Below are positions 38,645-47,324 of a stretch of DNA of 64,000 nucleotides, one piece after another. Location of the stretch: positions 124,001-188,000 of the forward strand of contig CAVRTM010000021.1 in the NCBI GenBank assembly GCA_963724015.1, in the 5' to 3' direction. The translations under genes were made by a program, and so were the position numbers. Position 1 is the stretch's first letter. Each line of letters opens with the position of its first letter. This stretch comes from CAVRTM01 sp963724015 (GTDB lineage: Bacteria > Actinomycetota > Actinomycetes > Actinomycetales > Dermatophilaceae). The notes under the pieces were generated by a model. The model saw only the letters and a program-made list of their open reading frames with translations, was not told the DNA's origin and ran no database searches.

Positions 38645-39288
38645 GGCGCACCCGTCGCCGCGCCCGGCGGTCGCAGCCGGCCCGGCGCTGCGGGGTCCGG
38701 CGTCGCGGGGTCCGACGTCGCCGTGCCGGAGGCGGCAGGGTCGGGGGCGATCACGGTGTCCGGCGACAGCGCCAGGTCACCGCCGCCGGCGGCGTGCCCG
38801 AACTTCTCGGCGAGGAAGCGGCCGTGCGCGACCAGCGCGGCGGCGTCGGCGCGGCACACGGCGTCATACACCTGGTCCATCGTGGCGCCGAGCAGGTCGA
38901 GCTGGTCGATGAGCACCATCAGCGAGGTCCGGCCCCGGTCGACCGGGCGGCTGTCGGCGAACTCCCGCGGCAGGCGCAGGTAGCCGCCCACCGCCTCCGG
39001 CAGGTAGTCGGTCGCCGTGGCCATCACCGAGTAGGCCTGCGGGCTGCCCGAGCCGAGCGTGGCCAACCGCGGGATCGTGTCCCGGACGGTGCGGCACACC
39101 CGTGTCACGCGGGAGGCGACCACGGCCGGTACGGCCCCCCGGGCGACCATCGACTCGACCCCGGCGAGCGCCGCCAGCAGGTCCTCGGCCGTCGGGACGC
39201 GGGGCAGCTCCATCTCCGGGCGCTCCGGCTCGGGGCGTCGCCCGAAGAGTCGCTCGAGGAAGCCGGCCGCCGGCCGTGCAGTCGCCAT
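38641..39288 (-). CDS. Conserved helical protein in the PknG operon, 215 aa
   Basis: No recognised domain. The start MATARPAAGFLERLFGRRPEP is basic and amphipathic. The middle (residues 50-150) is a helical bundle with conserved-looking PREFADSRPVDRGRTSLMVL and LIDQLDLLGATMDQVYDAVC, reminiscent of the small partner often next to TelA. The tail is Asp/Pro/Ala-rich and likely disordered. The stop overlaps the AAA gene start (GTGA), and the gene is 27 bases after telA. Confidence 0.7.
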   Translation of the reverse strand: MATARPAAGFLERLFGRRPEPERPEMELPRVPTAEDLLAALAGVESMVARGAVPAVVASRVTRVCRTVRDTIPRLATLGSGSPQAYSVMATATDYLPEAVGGYLRLPREFADSRPVDRGRTSLMVLIDQLDLLGATMDQVYDAVCRADAAALVAHGRFLAEKFGHAAGGGDLALSPDTVIAPDPAASGTATSDPATPDPAAPGRLRPPGAATGAP

Positions 39289-39315
39289 GTCCCAGTGTCT
39301 CCCGCGTGCCGAGCC

Positions 39316-40560
39316 CTAGCGCCGGGTTCCGGGAGGCAGGCCGAGGTCCAGGGATCCGGAGGCCGCGCGCTGGTCCTGCTGCGAGACCCGCTCGAGGTAG
39401 TCGCGGGACTTGCTGACCTCGGTCTCCAGCGTGCCGATCGTGGCGGCCATGCTGTCCAGGGCCTCGACCTTGAACGTGTCGATCGCGTCCATGGTCGCGT
39501 AGATGTTGGCGAACGCGGCCTGCAGCTGCGGCAGGCCGATCGAGGACGACGCCGCCTGCCGCTGGATCGAGACGGAGTTGTCGCGCAGCATCCCCGAGGT
39601 GCGCTCGATCAGCGCGGACGTCGTGGTGTTCAGCGCGGTGATCTGGTCGAGGACGAGCTTCTGGTTGCCCAGCGCCTGGGCGACGATGACGGCGGTCCGC
39701 AGCGCGGAGATCGTGGTGGTGGAGGCCCGGTCGACGCCCTTGATCAGCTCGATGTTGTTCTTGATGACGATGTCGATCGCGAGGTAGTTCTGGATCGAGA
39801 CGGCCAGCTGGGTGAGCAGGTCCTGGTGCTTCTGGCGGACGTAGAACAGGACGTCGTCGCGCAGCGCCTTGGCGCGCTCGGGGTCGCTCAGCTCCAGGTC
39901 GGCGACGTGCGCGGCCAGCGAGGCATCCAGGCGCTCGGCGATGTAGACGTACTGGTTGAGCCGCCCCATCGCCTCCCACAGCTGCTGCTTCTCCAGGGTG
40001 AGGGCCGCGTTGTCCTTGCCCAGCTCGTCCTGGCCGTCGCGCAGCGCGTGCAGGATCGCATCGAGGTGGCTCTGCGCGCTCTGGTACTTGCGGAAGTAGT
40101 CATCGACCTTCTCCCCGAAGGGGATCAGGCCGAGCAGCTTGCGGGTGCGGCTGGCCTCGGCGGGGTCGAGGTCCTCGACGGTGCGGCGCAGCTCCAGGAG
40201 GGTCGACCCGACCTTGGAGCCCTCGGACAGCCCGCCCTCCTTCATCGCCCTGATCGGGGAGCTGAGCAGCCGGTTGCTGCTCTCGGCCGCCCGCCGGATG
40301 TCGAGGTCGCCCATCGAGCGGACGTCGCTGGCCTTGGCCGCGAACTCGGGGGACCGCGGCGCGACGGTCAGCAGCGACCCCAGGTAGGCCTCCACCTTGG
40401 CGTCGAGGCCGGGCAGCGCCGCCGGGTCGACGGCGGGAGCGATCGCCCCGGCCGCCGTCGTCGCGACGGCGGTGCTCGGCGTGGGCGCGGTGAGCGTGAG
40501 CGGCGGCTCGGTCGCGGTCGGCGGTGCCAACGGCTGTGGCGCGCTGCTGGAGTCGGTCAT
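39316..40560 (-). CDS. telA: TelA/KlaA-family protein (toxic anion resistance type)
   Basis: The first gene of the ten-gene minus-strand operon. The 414-residue protein has a Pro/Thr/Ala-rich N-terminus and then the long helical TelA fold: GLIPFGEKVDDYFRKYQSAQ near residue 155, NDNAAL-like KDNAALTLEKQQLWEAMG near 185, LNQYVYIAERLDA near 205, and NIELIKGVDRASTTTISAL near 283. TelA proteins are named for tellurite tolerance but also act in stress signalling and envelope integrity. ATG 40560 follows AAGGGA. The frame is intact. Its promoter must lie in the 266-bp divergent region with the methyltransferase gene, where I see no convincing -35/-10 pair. Confidence 0.88.
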   Translation of the reverse strand: MTDSSSAPQPLAPPTATEPPLTLTAPTPSTAVATTAAGAIAPAVDPAALPGLDAKVEAYLGSLLTVAPRSPEFAAKASDVRSMGDLDIRRAAESSNRLLSSPIRAMKEGGLSEGSKVGSTLLELRRTVEDLDPAEASRTRKLLGLIPFGEKVDDYFRKYQSAQSHLDAILHALRDGQDELGKDNAALTLEKQQLWEAMGRLNQYVYIAERLDASLAAHVADLELSDPERAKALRDDVLFYVRQKHQDLLTQLAVSIQNYLAIDIVIKNNIELIKGVDRASTTTISALRTAVIVAQALGNQKLVLDQITALNTTTSALIERTSGMLRDNSVSIQRQAASSSIGLPQLQAAFANIYATMDAIDTFKVEALDSMAATIGTLETEVSKSRDYLERVSQQDQRAASGSLDLGLPPGTRR

Positions 40561-40826
40561 CGGCGTGTCCCTTCCCTTGCGGTTCGTCCCCCCGGGCCCG
40601 GACCCGTTGACCCTCTTGACGCGCGGCCAATCTACTTCGTTCCCGGGGGGCGCGGTCCATCCCTTTGGCATAGTCGCGTGCACGGGACGGTGGCCGCGAC
40701 CTCTGGCTTTGCCTCCGGATCGGGGTCAGACTGTGGCCTTCCGGTCACCACCCCAGCCGTGCCTGCCGTCCCGCCCGCCCTCACCGGCTCCCGGCGAGAG
40801 GCCTCCACGATCCAAGGAGCCGAGCG

Positions 40827-41597
40827 TTGAACCGATATGAGTTCCTCAAGGGCCTGCACCGTGCCTACCGGCCGCGGACCTACCTCGAGATCGGCGTGAA
40901 CGACGGGCGCAGCCTGGCGCTGTCCCGGACCCGCACGATCGCGGTCGACCCGGCCTTCAAGGTGACCGCTCCGCTGCACTGCGAGCTGGAGCTGGTCAAG
41001 GCCACGAGCGACGACTTCTTCGCCCGGCCGCGCCCGATGCGCTCGCTGCGGCGCGGGGTCGTCGACCTGGCCTTCATCGACGGGATGCACCTGTTCGAGT
41101 ACGCGCTGCGCGACGTGTTCCACACCGAGCGGCACACCCGCTGGACCAGCGTGATGGTGCTCGACGACATGCTGCCCCGCTCGGTCGACGAGGCGGCCCG
41201 TGACCGGCACACCGACGCGTGGACCGGTGACGTGTTCAAGGTGGCGGCGACCCTGGCGGAGTACCGCCCCGACCTGCTCTGCGTCCCGGTCGACACCGCC
41301 CCCACCGGCCAGCTGCTCATCTTCGGTGCCGACTCCCGCAGCACGGTGCTCCCCGACGCCTACGACCGGATCCACGCGCAGTACGTCGTCCCGGACCCCC
41401 AGCAGGTGCCGGAGGACGTCCTCACCCGTCGCCACGCCGTCGACCCGAAGGCCTTCCTGGCTGCGGACTTCTGGGAAGAGCTCACCCACGCCCGAGACCG
41501 GGTGTTCGGCCGCAGCGGCGGGTTCGAGCAGCTGCGGCCGAAGATCGAGGCGGCGGTGAGGGACGCGTCGCGGGCGCCGGTGCCGGTCGCCGGCTGA
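40827..41597 (+). CDS. Class I SAM-dependent methyltransferase
   Basis: A 256-residue methyltransferase of the Methyltransf_24 type. TTG 40827 is the start, with AAGGAG six bases upstream. The SAM-binding loop is YLEIGVNDGRSLALS near residue 19, with an acidic residue in IAVDPAFK near 40 and the post-motif VDLAFIDGMHLFEYALRD near 83. The substrate is unknown; its convergent neighbour is a glycosyltransferase, so a sugar or glycopolymer is possible. Intact frame. Confidence 0.85.
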   Translation: MNRYEFLKGLHRAYRPRTYLEIGVNDGRSLALSRTRTIAVDPAFKVTAPLHCELELVKATSDDFFARPRPMRSLRRGVVDLAFIDGMHLFEYALRDVFHTERHTRWTSVMVLDDMLPRSVDEAARDRHTDAWTGDVFKVAATLAEYRPDLLCVPVDTAPTGQLLIFGADSRSTVLPDAYDRIHAQYVVPDPQQVPEDVLTRRHAVDPKAFLAADFWEELTHARDRVFGRSGGFEQLRPKIEAAVRDASRAPVPVAG

Positions 41598-41601
41598 CAA
41601 C

Positions 41602-41635
41602 GGCTCGGGCCCCCGCTCAGTGGAGGGCCCGGGCC
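41602..41635. terminator. Hairpin between convergent methyltransferase and glycosyltransferase genes
   Basis: GGCTCGGGCCC and GGGCCCGGGCC pair over 11 bp with one mismatch and a 12-base loop; the glycosyltransferase stop codon lies in the loop. Probably a bidirectional terminator; no T-tract. Confidence 0.55.
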
Positions 41636-43650
41636 ACCCGGTGGGCGACGGCCCGGGCCGGCCGGCGCAGCCGGGGCGGCAGTCGTCGTACGCCGGCGCG
41701 CGCCCAGGGCCGCAGCGTGTGCTGGGCCCCGCGTGCGGCGCGACGGACCCACAGCGACGCCGCTGACGGCGTGCGCTCGGCCGGCTCGGGGACGGGAGCC
41801 AGGGCCGCGGGACGCCCGCGGTGCCGCTCGAGGCCGACGCCGAGCGGGACGCAGGGGCCGCCGTCGACCAGGCGCAGCTCCAGCCGCCAGCGCCCCGGCC
41901 CGAGCGCGCCGGGGTCGACGTCGGCGTGCAGCGTGGCGGTGCCGGGCCCGTCGGGCACGAGCTGGGCGGAGCGGGTCACCGCCTGCGGGTGGCGGCCGTC
42001 GCGGGTCAGCCGCAGCGACGCCGGGACCGGGGTGTCGAGCTGGAGCGGGAGCTGGACGGCCACGGCGAGCCCCGAGCCGGACGCCCGCACCGACGACCGG
42101 CCGAGGTCGGGGGTGCGGGCCATGAGTGCCATGGCGGTCCTGCGGGTCGACTGTCCCACGTCGAGGGCGAGGTTGCCGGGCTCGGTCCAGTACGGCGTGA
42201 CCACCGCCGGGGGGCTGCCGACCAGCGCCGGGCGGACCGCGGCGGCGACGCCCTGGGCGCGGTAGAGCCCGACGCGGGTGGCGCGTTCCCACCCGTAGGC
42301 GCGGATCTTGACCCACATGTCCCAGATGCCACGGGCCAGGGGGTCCTTGCCGCCGACCGTGGCCGCGTCCACCACTGCGTCGACGGTGCCCGCGATCGCG
42401 GTGTCGGCGCCCGTCACGGCCTTCGCCGTCGCGAGGAACCGCTCGTCGCCGCTGCCGCGGTGGCGCAGGGTCAGGTCCACCAGCGTCGTGCCGCCGGAGA
42501 AGTCCAGGGCCTCGGGCGGGAGGCCGGCCAGGGTGGCCTCGGGCAGCGGCGCGAGCAGGTGCCCGTCCCGCAGCGCGACCGGGGTGCCGTCGGCGTTGAC
42601 CAGCGTGGCCCCCACCGTGACCCGCAGGCTGTCACCGTGCCACTCCAGGCGCTCCAGGGTGGCCCGCGCGGCGGTCGTCGTCTCCCACCGGGCGAGGGCG
42701 AGCAGGCCGTCCAGGTCGCCCTCGCGGGCCAGGTCGGCGACCAGCCGCTGGGCCGGCGCCAGGCCGGCGGCGACACCGGGGGAGAAGTACTCGGCCATCA
42801 CCTTGCGGATCTCCTGCAGCAGCTCGGCGCGGTATCCGGCGTCGGCCCGCAGGAACCCCGCCCCGCGCAGGCGCCCGACCATCTCCACCCGCAGCCAGCG
42901 TCGGTGCAGCCGGTCGCGCAGGGCGCCCGGCTCGGTCAGCGCCTCCACCGCGTCCAGGGCGTCGCGCAGGTTGCGGAAGTAGCCGACCGGCTCCAGCGGC
43001 CGGAACCCGGCGTTGCCGCCGTCGCCGCGGGCCGTGTGGAAGTAGCAGGGGTAGTCCGACAGCACCGAGATGCCGCGGGCGTGCAGGTAGGCCGAGACCA
43101 CGAAGACGTGGTCCTCCAGCCGGCGAGGGCCCTCGGGGAACCTCAGGTCGTGCTCCAGCAGGAACGCCCGGCGGAACATCTTGTGCGGGGTCAGGCTGTC
43201 CATCAGCGAGGTCTTGGCGAGGGTCGCGTGGGGCACGTTGGTCCGGTAGAGCTGCTTGGGCACGCTCCGGCCGCCGACCCCGACCATCTTGCCCAGCACG
43301 ACGTCGGCGTCGTTGGCCACGGCGTAGGCGTGCAGCCGCTCCAGCGCCTCGTCCCCGAGCCAGTCGTCCTGGTCCACGAACTGCACGTAGTCGCCCGTGG
43401 CCACCTGCAGCCCCGTGTTGCGCGGCTTGCCGGCCCAGCCCGAGGCCTCCTGGTGCACCACGTGCACGTGCGCGTGCTCGGCGGCCAGCCGGTCCAGGCG
43501 CCCCGGGCTCTCGTCGGTCGAGCCGTCGTCGACGAAGATCAGCTCCAGCCGGTCCGCCGGCATGCTCTGCCGCAGGAGCGAGTCGATGCACGGCTCGAGG
43601 TGCTTGCCGGGGTTGTAGACCGGGACGACGACGCTCACGCTGACCGACAC
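41617..43650 (-). CDS. Family 2 glycosyltransferase (two-domain, 677 aa)
   Basis: A GT-A glycosyltransferase, likely making a wall or surface glycopolymer. N-terminal catalytic domain: VSVVVPVYNPGKHLEPCIDS, LIFVDDGSTDESPGRLD near residue 38, YVQFVDQDDWLGDEAL near 88 and LEDHVFVVSAYL near 185. The C-terminal 350 residues form a beta-rich accessory region (RLEWHGDSLRVTVGATLVNA), comparable to TagF/TarS-like accessory domains. There are no membrane helices; the basic C-terminus (RRLPPRLRRPARAVAHRVAR) may bind the membrane. ATG 43650. The gene follows the metallophosphoesterase gene by 133 bases. Frame intact. Confidence 0.88.
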   Translation of the reverse strand: MSVSVSVVVPVYNPGKHLEPCIDSLLRQSMPADRLELIFVDDGSTDESPGRLDRLAAEHAHVHVVHQEASGWAGKPRNTGLQVATGDYVQFVDQDDWLGDEALERLHAYAVANDADVVLGKMVGVGGRSVPKQLYRTNVPHATLAKTSLMDSLTPHKMFRRAFLLEHDLRFPEGPRRLEDHVFVVSAYLHARGISVLSDYPCYFHTARGDGGNAGFRPLEPVGYFRNLRDALDAVEALTEPGALRDRLHRRWLRVEMVGRLRGAGFLRADAGYRAELLQEIRKVMAEYFSPGVAAGLAPAQRLVADLAREGDLDGLLALARWETTTAARATLERLEWHGDSLRVTVGATLVNADGTPVALRDGHLLAPLPEATLAGLPPEALDFSGGTTLVDLTLRHRGSGDERFLATAKAVTGADTAIAGTVDAVVDAATVGGKDPLARGIWDMWVKIRAYGWERATRVGLYRAQGVAAAVRPALVGSPPAVVTPYWTEPGNLALDVGQSTRRTAMALMARTPDLGRSSVRASGSGLAVAVQLPLQLDTPVPASLRLTRDGRHPQAVTRSAQLVPDGPGTATLHADVDPGALGPGRWRLELRLVDGGPCVPLGVGLERHRGRPAALAPVPEPAERTPSAASLWVRRAARGAQHTLRPWARAGVRRLPPRLRRPARAVAHRVARALH

Positions 43651-43783
43651 GGACGGTCCCTTCAGGCGGTGGGGTTCAGGTGTTCAGCCGCCACGGTAGC
43701 CGTCGCCCCCCGGCCCGGCCACGCTTTCGCCCGGTCGCCCCCGGTCGCCCGGTCGCCCGGTCGCGGGCGCCTGTCGGGCGTGC

Positions 43784-45406
43784 TCAGGGCGTCGGGCTGG
43801 CGCCGGCCGACGCGGGCGGCTCGGCCACGGGCGTCACCGCGAGCCCCGTCCCCTCGGTGCACGAACGGGTGGAGCCCTTGACCGCCGGCTGGATCGTGCT
43901 GCCGTTGATCACCTGCACGTCGTCGTACGCCGGTCTGCCCTGGATCAGGTTGCGGTAGGTGTAGCGGGTGAGCGAGGTCAGCGTGCAGCTCTGGCCGAAC
44001 ACCGCGATGTCGAAGGCGTAGGGCTGGCCGGCGAGCTCGCCCAGGTCGTCCGTGCCGGCCTTCGTCTCCGCGTCCTGCACGAAGTGGCTGACCGTGCCTC
44101 CGCCGGTGAACGTGCCGACGCCGATCCGGTTGCCCTCGAGCTGGTCGGTGTGGAGGTGCCCGTTGACGAGGATGCCCGCGGCGTCGACCTTGCGGACGGC
44201 GCCCGGCTCGTGCGAGACCACGACGTCGGGCACCGCGCGGCCGGCGTACGCGCGGTTGAAGGCCTCGGCCGCAGGCGTCTGCTTGGCCGCGTTGTTGCGG
44301 TCGTCGTCGCCGAACCAGCGGGGGTCGTTGAAGCCGGCGACGGTCACGCCGTTGACGGTGGCCTGCGTGTAGCTGCCGCCGCCGGGCTCGAGCAGGACGA
44401 CGTGGCGCAGCCGGCCCATCCGCTGCAGCAGCGCCCGGTCCGTGGGGCTGCTGGCGTCGTGGTTGCCCCGGACGAAGAGGTAGGGGACGCCCAGGCCCTC
44501 GATCGAGGTGAACAGGCCGGCCGCCTCGGCCTCGGCCACGCTGCCGAAGTTGAGCAGGTCGCCGGCGTCGATGACCGCGTCGATCTGCTCGTCGGCGATG
44601 ATCCGCTTCATCACCGGGTACTGGTTCGCGCCGTGCACGTCGGAGACCAGCAGGATCCGCGCGGCCGTCGGCTGGTTGATCTCGCCGGGCACGAACTTCT
44701 CCTGCAGCGCCTGGGAGAGCGCCAGCAGGTTCCGCACGTACGGCGTCGCCTGCTGCGCCCGCGTCTCCACGTCCGAGAGGAGCCCCGCGTTGCGGCGCAG
44801 GGTGCCGAGCAGGCCGGTGGTGGTGAAGCTCTCCAGCTTGGAGGGCTGGTAGCTCTGCCAGGCGCCGGCGCCGGTGGCGGCCACCGCGGTGACCACGGCC
44901 AGGCCGGCCGCCACGAGGTGCGGGCCGGTCGGGCGGCGGCGCCGGCCGTAACCGAGGACGCCCAGGACCAGGAGCATCACGAGCACGGCGCCGACGGTGA
45001 AGCGCAGCGCCAGTGCCCTCAATGCGGACGAGATGGCTTCTCCCACCTCCGCGTTCGAGGGCTGCAGCGCCTCGATCGAGACGCGGCGCTCGTCGAAGAT
45101 CTGGGTGATGTTCTCGCGGATGCCGACCGTGGCGTCGACCCCCGGGGCGGGCAGCACGCTGCGGAACGTGAGGTTGATGTCGCCGAGCGAGGTGGGGCTG
45201 TGGATCGTCGAGGTGAGCGTCGGCGCGGGCGTGAGCCGCAGCTGCGCGGTGTAGTTGGTCGTCTCCACCGTGGTGGGGGCCAGGCTGGTCGCCCCGACAC
45301 CCCCGAGGTACGCCGCGGCGGTCAGGGCGAGGAACCCTGCCGTGCGCCGGGCCCACCTCTGCCCGGAGGCGCGGGTGCGCCGGCGTGGCGCGGGCTGGTC
45401 CGGCAT
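43784..45406 (-). CDS. Membrane-anchored metallophosphoesterase
   Basis: A 540-residue calcineurin-like phosphoesterase. There are two hydrophobic helices, near residue 25 and near 145 (LRFTVGAVLVMLLVLGVLGY), with an exported domain between and after. The metal motifs are complete: RILLVSDVHGANQYP near 252, VIDAGDLLNFG near 280, FVRGNHDASS near 317, VVVSHEPGAV near 396 and VNGHLHTDQL near 415. It resembles YkuE-like enzymes, whose substrate is a membrane phospholipid or nucleotide. ATG 45406. Frame intact. Confidence 0.87.
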   Translation of the reverse strand: MPDQPAPRRRTRASGQRWARRTAGFLALTAAAYLGGVGATSLAPTTVETTNYTAQLRLTPAPTLTSTIHSPTSLGDINLTFRSVLPAPGVDATVGIRENITQIFDERRVSIEALQPSNAEVGEAISSALRALALRFTVGAVLVMLLVLGVLGYGRRRRPTGPHLVAAGLAVVTAVAATGAGAWQSYQPSKLESFTTTGLLGTLRRNAGLLSDVETRAQQATPYVRNLLALSQALQEKFVPGEINQPTAARILLVSDVHGANQYPVMKRIIADEQIDAVIDAGDLLNFGSVAEAEAAGLFTSIEGLGVPYLFVRGNHDASSPTDRALLQRMGRLRHVVLLEPGGGSYTQATVNGVTVAGFNDPRWFGDDDRNNAAKQTPAAEAFNRAYAGRAVPDVVVSHEPGAVRKVDAAGILVNGHLHTDQLEGNRIGVGTFTGGGTVSHFVQDAETKAGTDDLGELAGQPYAFDIAVFGQSCTLTSLTRYTYRNLIQGRPAYDDVQVINGSTIQPAVKGSTRSCTEGTGLAVTPVAEPPASAGASPTP

Positions 45407-45543
45407 GGTGCGCCCATCGTAGGAGGTGCGCCCCGCGGCACCCCCCGGCGCCGCGGGGGCCGCCCTCCGTGCGCCACGACCGGGAGGGGAGGTCGCAGGG
45501 ATAGGTTGAGGCGCCGTACGGCCGTCGACCCGGAGGTCCCCTG

Positions 45544-47196
45544 GTGCACACCGATGTCCTCGTGGTTGGAGCGGGCCTCTCCGGCCTGGTCGCCACGGCC
45601 GAGCTGGTGGCCGCCGGCAAGCGCGTCCTGCTGGTCGACCAGGAGTCGGCGGTCAACCTCGGCGGGCAGGCGTTCTGGTCCTTCGGCGGCCTGTTCCTGG
45701 TCGACTCCCCCGAGCAGCGGCGGATGGGCGTGCGCGACAGCGTCGAGCTGGCGTGGCAGGACTGGGAGGGCACGGCGGGGTTCGACCGCGACGACGAGGA
45801 CCACTGGGGCCGCCGCTGGGCGCGGGCCTACGTCGACTTCGCCGCCGGGGAGAAGCGGGCGTGGCTGCGTGAGCGTGGGGTGCGGTTCTTCCCGGTCGTG
45901 GGCTGGGCCGAGCGCGGCGACGGCCGGGCGCGCGGGCACGGCAACTCGGTGCCGCGCTTCCACGTCACCTGGGGGACCGGTCCCGGCGTCCTCGAGCCGT
46001 TCGTGCGCCGGGTCCGTGCCGCGGTCGAGTCCGGCCAGGTGTCCGTGCGGTTCCGCCACCGCGTCGACGAGCTGGTGACCGACGCCGACGCCGTCGTCGG
46101 CGTCCGCGGCAGCGTCCTGGCTCCCGCCTCGCAGGCGCGCGGTGTCCGGACGAACCGGGACGTGACCGGCGAGTTCGAGCTGCGCGCGCAGGCGGTGGTG
46201 GTGACCTCCGGTGGCATCGGCGCCGACCACGAGCTGGTGCGGGCCAGCTGGCCGCAGCGCCTCGGGACGCCGCCGCGCGAGATGGTGACCGGCGTCCCGG
46301 CCTACGTCGACGGCCGGATGCTGGCCATCACCGAGCGCGCCGGCGGCCGGCTGGTCAACCGCGACCGGATGTGGCACTACGTCGAGGGCCTGCAGAACTG
46401 GGACCCGATCTGGCCCGGCCACGGCATCCGGATCCTGCCCGGCCCGTCGTCGCTGTGGTTGGACGCGACCGGCCGCCGGCTGCCGGCGCCGCTGTTCCCG
46501 GGGTTCGACACGCTCGGCACGCTGGCCCACCTGCGGACCACCGGCCACGACCACTCCTGGTTCGTCCTGACCCGCGCGATCCTCGAGAAGGAGCTCGCCC
46601 TCTCGGGGTCGGAGCAGAACCCCGACCTCACCGGCCGCAGCATCCGCCAGGTCCTCGCGCGCGCCCGCCCGGGTGCGGCCCCGCCGGTGGAGGCGTTCCT
46701 GCGGCACGGCGCCGACTTCGTCGTGGCCCGGTCGGTGCCCGAGCTGGTCGCCGGCATGAACCGGCTGACGCCCGAGCCGTTGCTCGACGCCGCCGAGATC
46801 GAGCGCGAGGTCGTCGCGCGCGACCGGGAGGTCGCCAACCCCTTCTCCAAGGACGCGCAGCTGACGGCGGTCCGCGGCGCGCGCACCTACCGGGGTGACC
46901 GGCTGATCCGCACGGCCGCGCCGCACCGGCTGCTCGACCCCGACAAGGGGCCGCTCATCGCGATCCGGCTGCACGTGCTCACCCGCAAGACGCTCGGCGG
47001 CCTGCAGACCGACCTGGGCTCGCGGGTCCTGGGCGCCGACGGGCGTCCCCTTCCCGGCCTGTACGCCGCGGGCGAGGTCGCCGGGTTCGGCGGCGGCGGC
47101 ATGCACGGCTACCGCTCGCTGGAGGGCACGTTCCTCGGCGGCTGCCTCTTCTCCGGCCGCGCCGCCGGCCGCGCAGCCGCAGCCGACACCGCCTGA
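45544..47196 (+). CDS. FAD-binding dehydrogenase (fumarate reductase / ketosteroid dehydrogenase superfamily)
   Basis: A 550-residue flavoprotein. The start is GTG 45544; VLVVGAGLSGLVATAELVAAGKRVLLVDQE is the FAD fold, seen in consecutive parts from residue 5 to 34. The segment VNLGGQAFWSFGGLFLVD is typical of the family that includes 3-ketosteroid-delta-1-dehydrogenase and fumarate-reductase-like oxidoreductases. The C-terminal LYAAGEVAGFGGGGMHGYR and LEGTFLGGCLFSGRAAGR contact FAD. The substrate is unknown. It is divergent from the metallophosphoesterase gene and has no partner gene. Frame intact. Confidence 0.85.
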   Translation: MHTDVLVVGAGLSGLVATAELVAAGKRVLLVDQESAVNLGGQAFWSFGGLFLVDSPEQRRMGVRDSVELAWQDWEGTAGFDRDDEDHWGRRWARAYVDFAAGEKRAWLRERGVRFFPVVGWAERGDGRARGHGNSVPRFHVTWGTGPGVLEPFVRRVRAAVESGQVSVRFRHRVDELVTDADAVVGVRGSVLAPASQARGVRTNRDVTGEFELRAQAVVVTSGGIGADHELVRASWPQRLGTPPREMVTGVPAYVDGRMLAITERAGGRLVNRDRMWHYVEGLQNWDPIWPGHGIRILPGPSSLWLDATGRRLPAPLFPGFDTLGTLAHLRTTGHDHSWFVLTRAILEKELALSGSEQNPDLTGRSIRQVLARARPGAAPPVEAFLRHGADFVVARSVPELVAGMNRLTPEPLLDAAEIEREVVARDREVANPFSKDAQLTAVRGARTYRGDRLIRTAAPHRLLDPDKGPLIAIRLHVLTRKTLGGLQTDLGSRVLGADGRPLPGLYAAGEVAGFGGGGMHGYRSLEGTFLGGCLFSGRAAGRAAAADTA

Positions 47197-47223
47197 CCGG
47201 TCTCGCTCCGGTCCCGGCATCGG

Positions 47224-47294
47224 CGCTTGTTGCCCCGGAACGACCGTCGGAGGCGCTCCACGGGCAGCGAAAGGTCGTTCCTGGGCAACAAGCG
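47224..47294. repeat. 22-bp inverted repeat with 27-base loop
   Basis: Arms 47224-47245 (starting CGCTTGTTGCCC) and 47273-47294 (ending GGGCAACAAGCG) are complementary at 21 of 22 positions, in the 128-bp gap between the convergent flavoprotein and DUF998 genes. This is far longer than the other hairpin terminators here, has a single mismatch and no T-tract. It could be a strong bidirectional terminator, a dispersed palindromic repeat or a remnant of a small inverted-repeat element. Confidence 0.7.
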
Positions 47295-47324
47295 GGATGG
47301 TGGCGTCGGTCGGGTGCCGCCGGG

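Noticed and set aside
40561..40826. TTGACC and TTGACG near 40607-40620 as promoter -35 boxes
   Set aside because: No acceptable -10 hexamer lies at 16-18 bases on either strand.
36208..40830. A 1540-codon open frame on the plus strand
   Set aside because: Antisense to the AAA ATPase, the 215-aa protein and telA; its product is low-complexity Arg/Gly/Gln-rich, a shadow of codon bias in GC-rich DNA.
41821..43881. Long plus-strand open frames over the glycosyltransferase and metallophosphoesterase genes
   Set aside because: Antisense shadows rich in Gly, Arg, Gln and His without start signals; the minus-strand genes have complete motifs.
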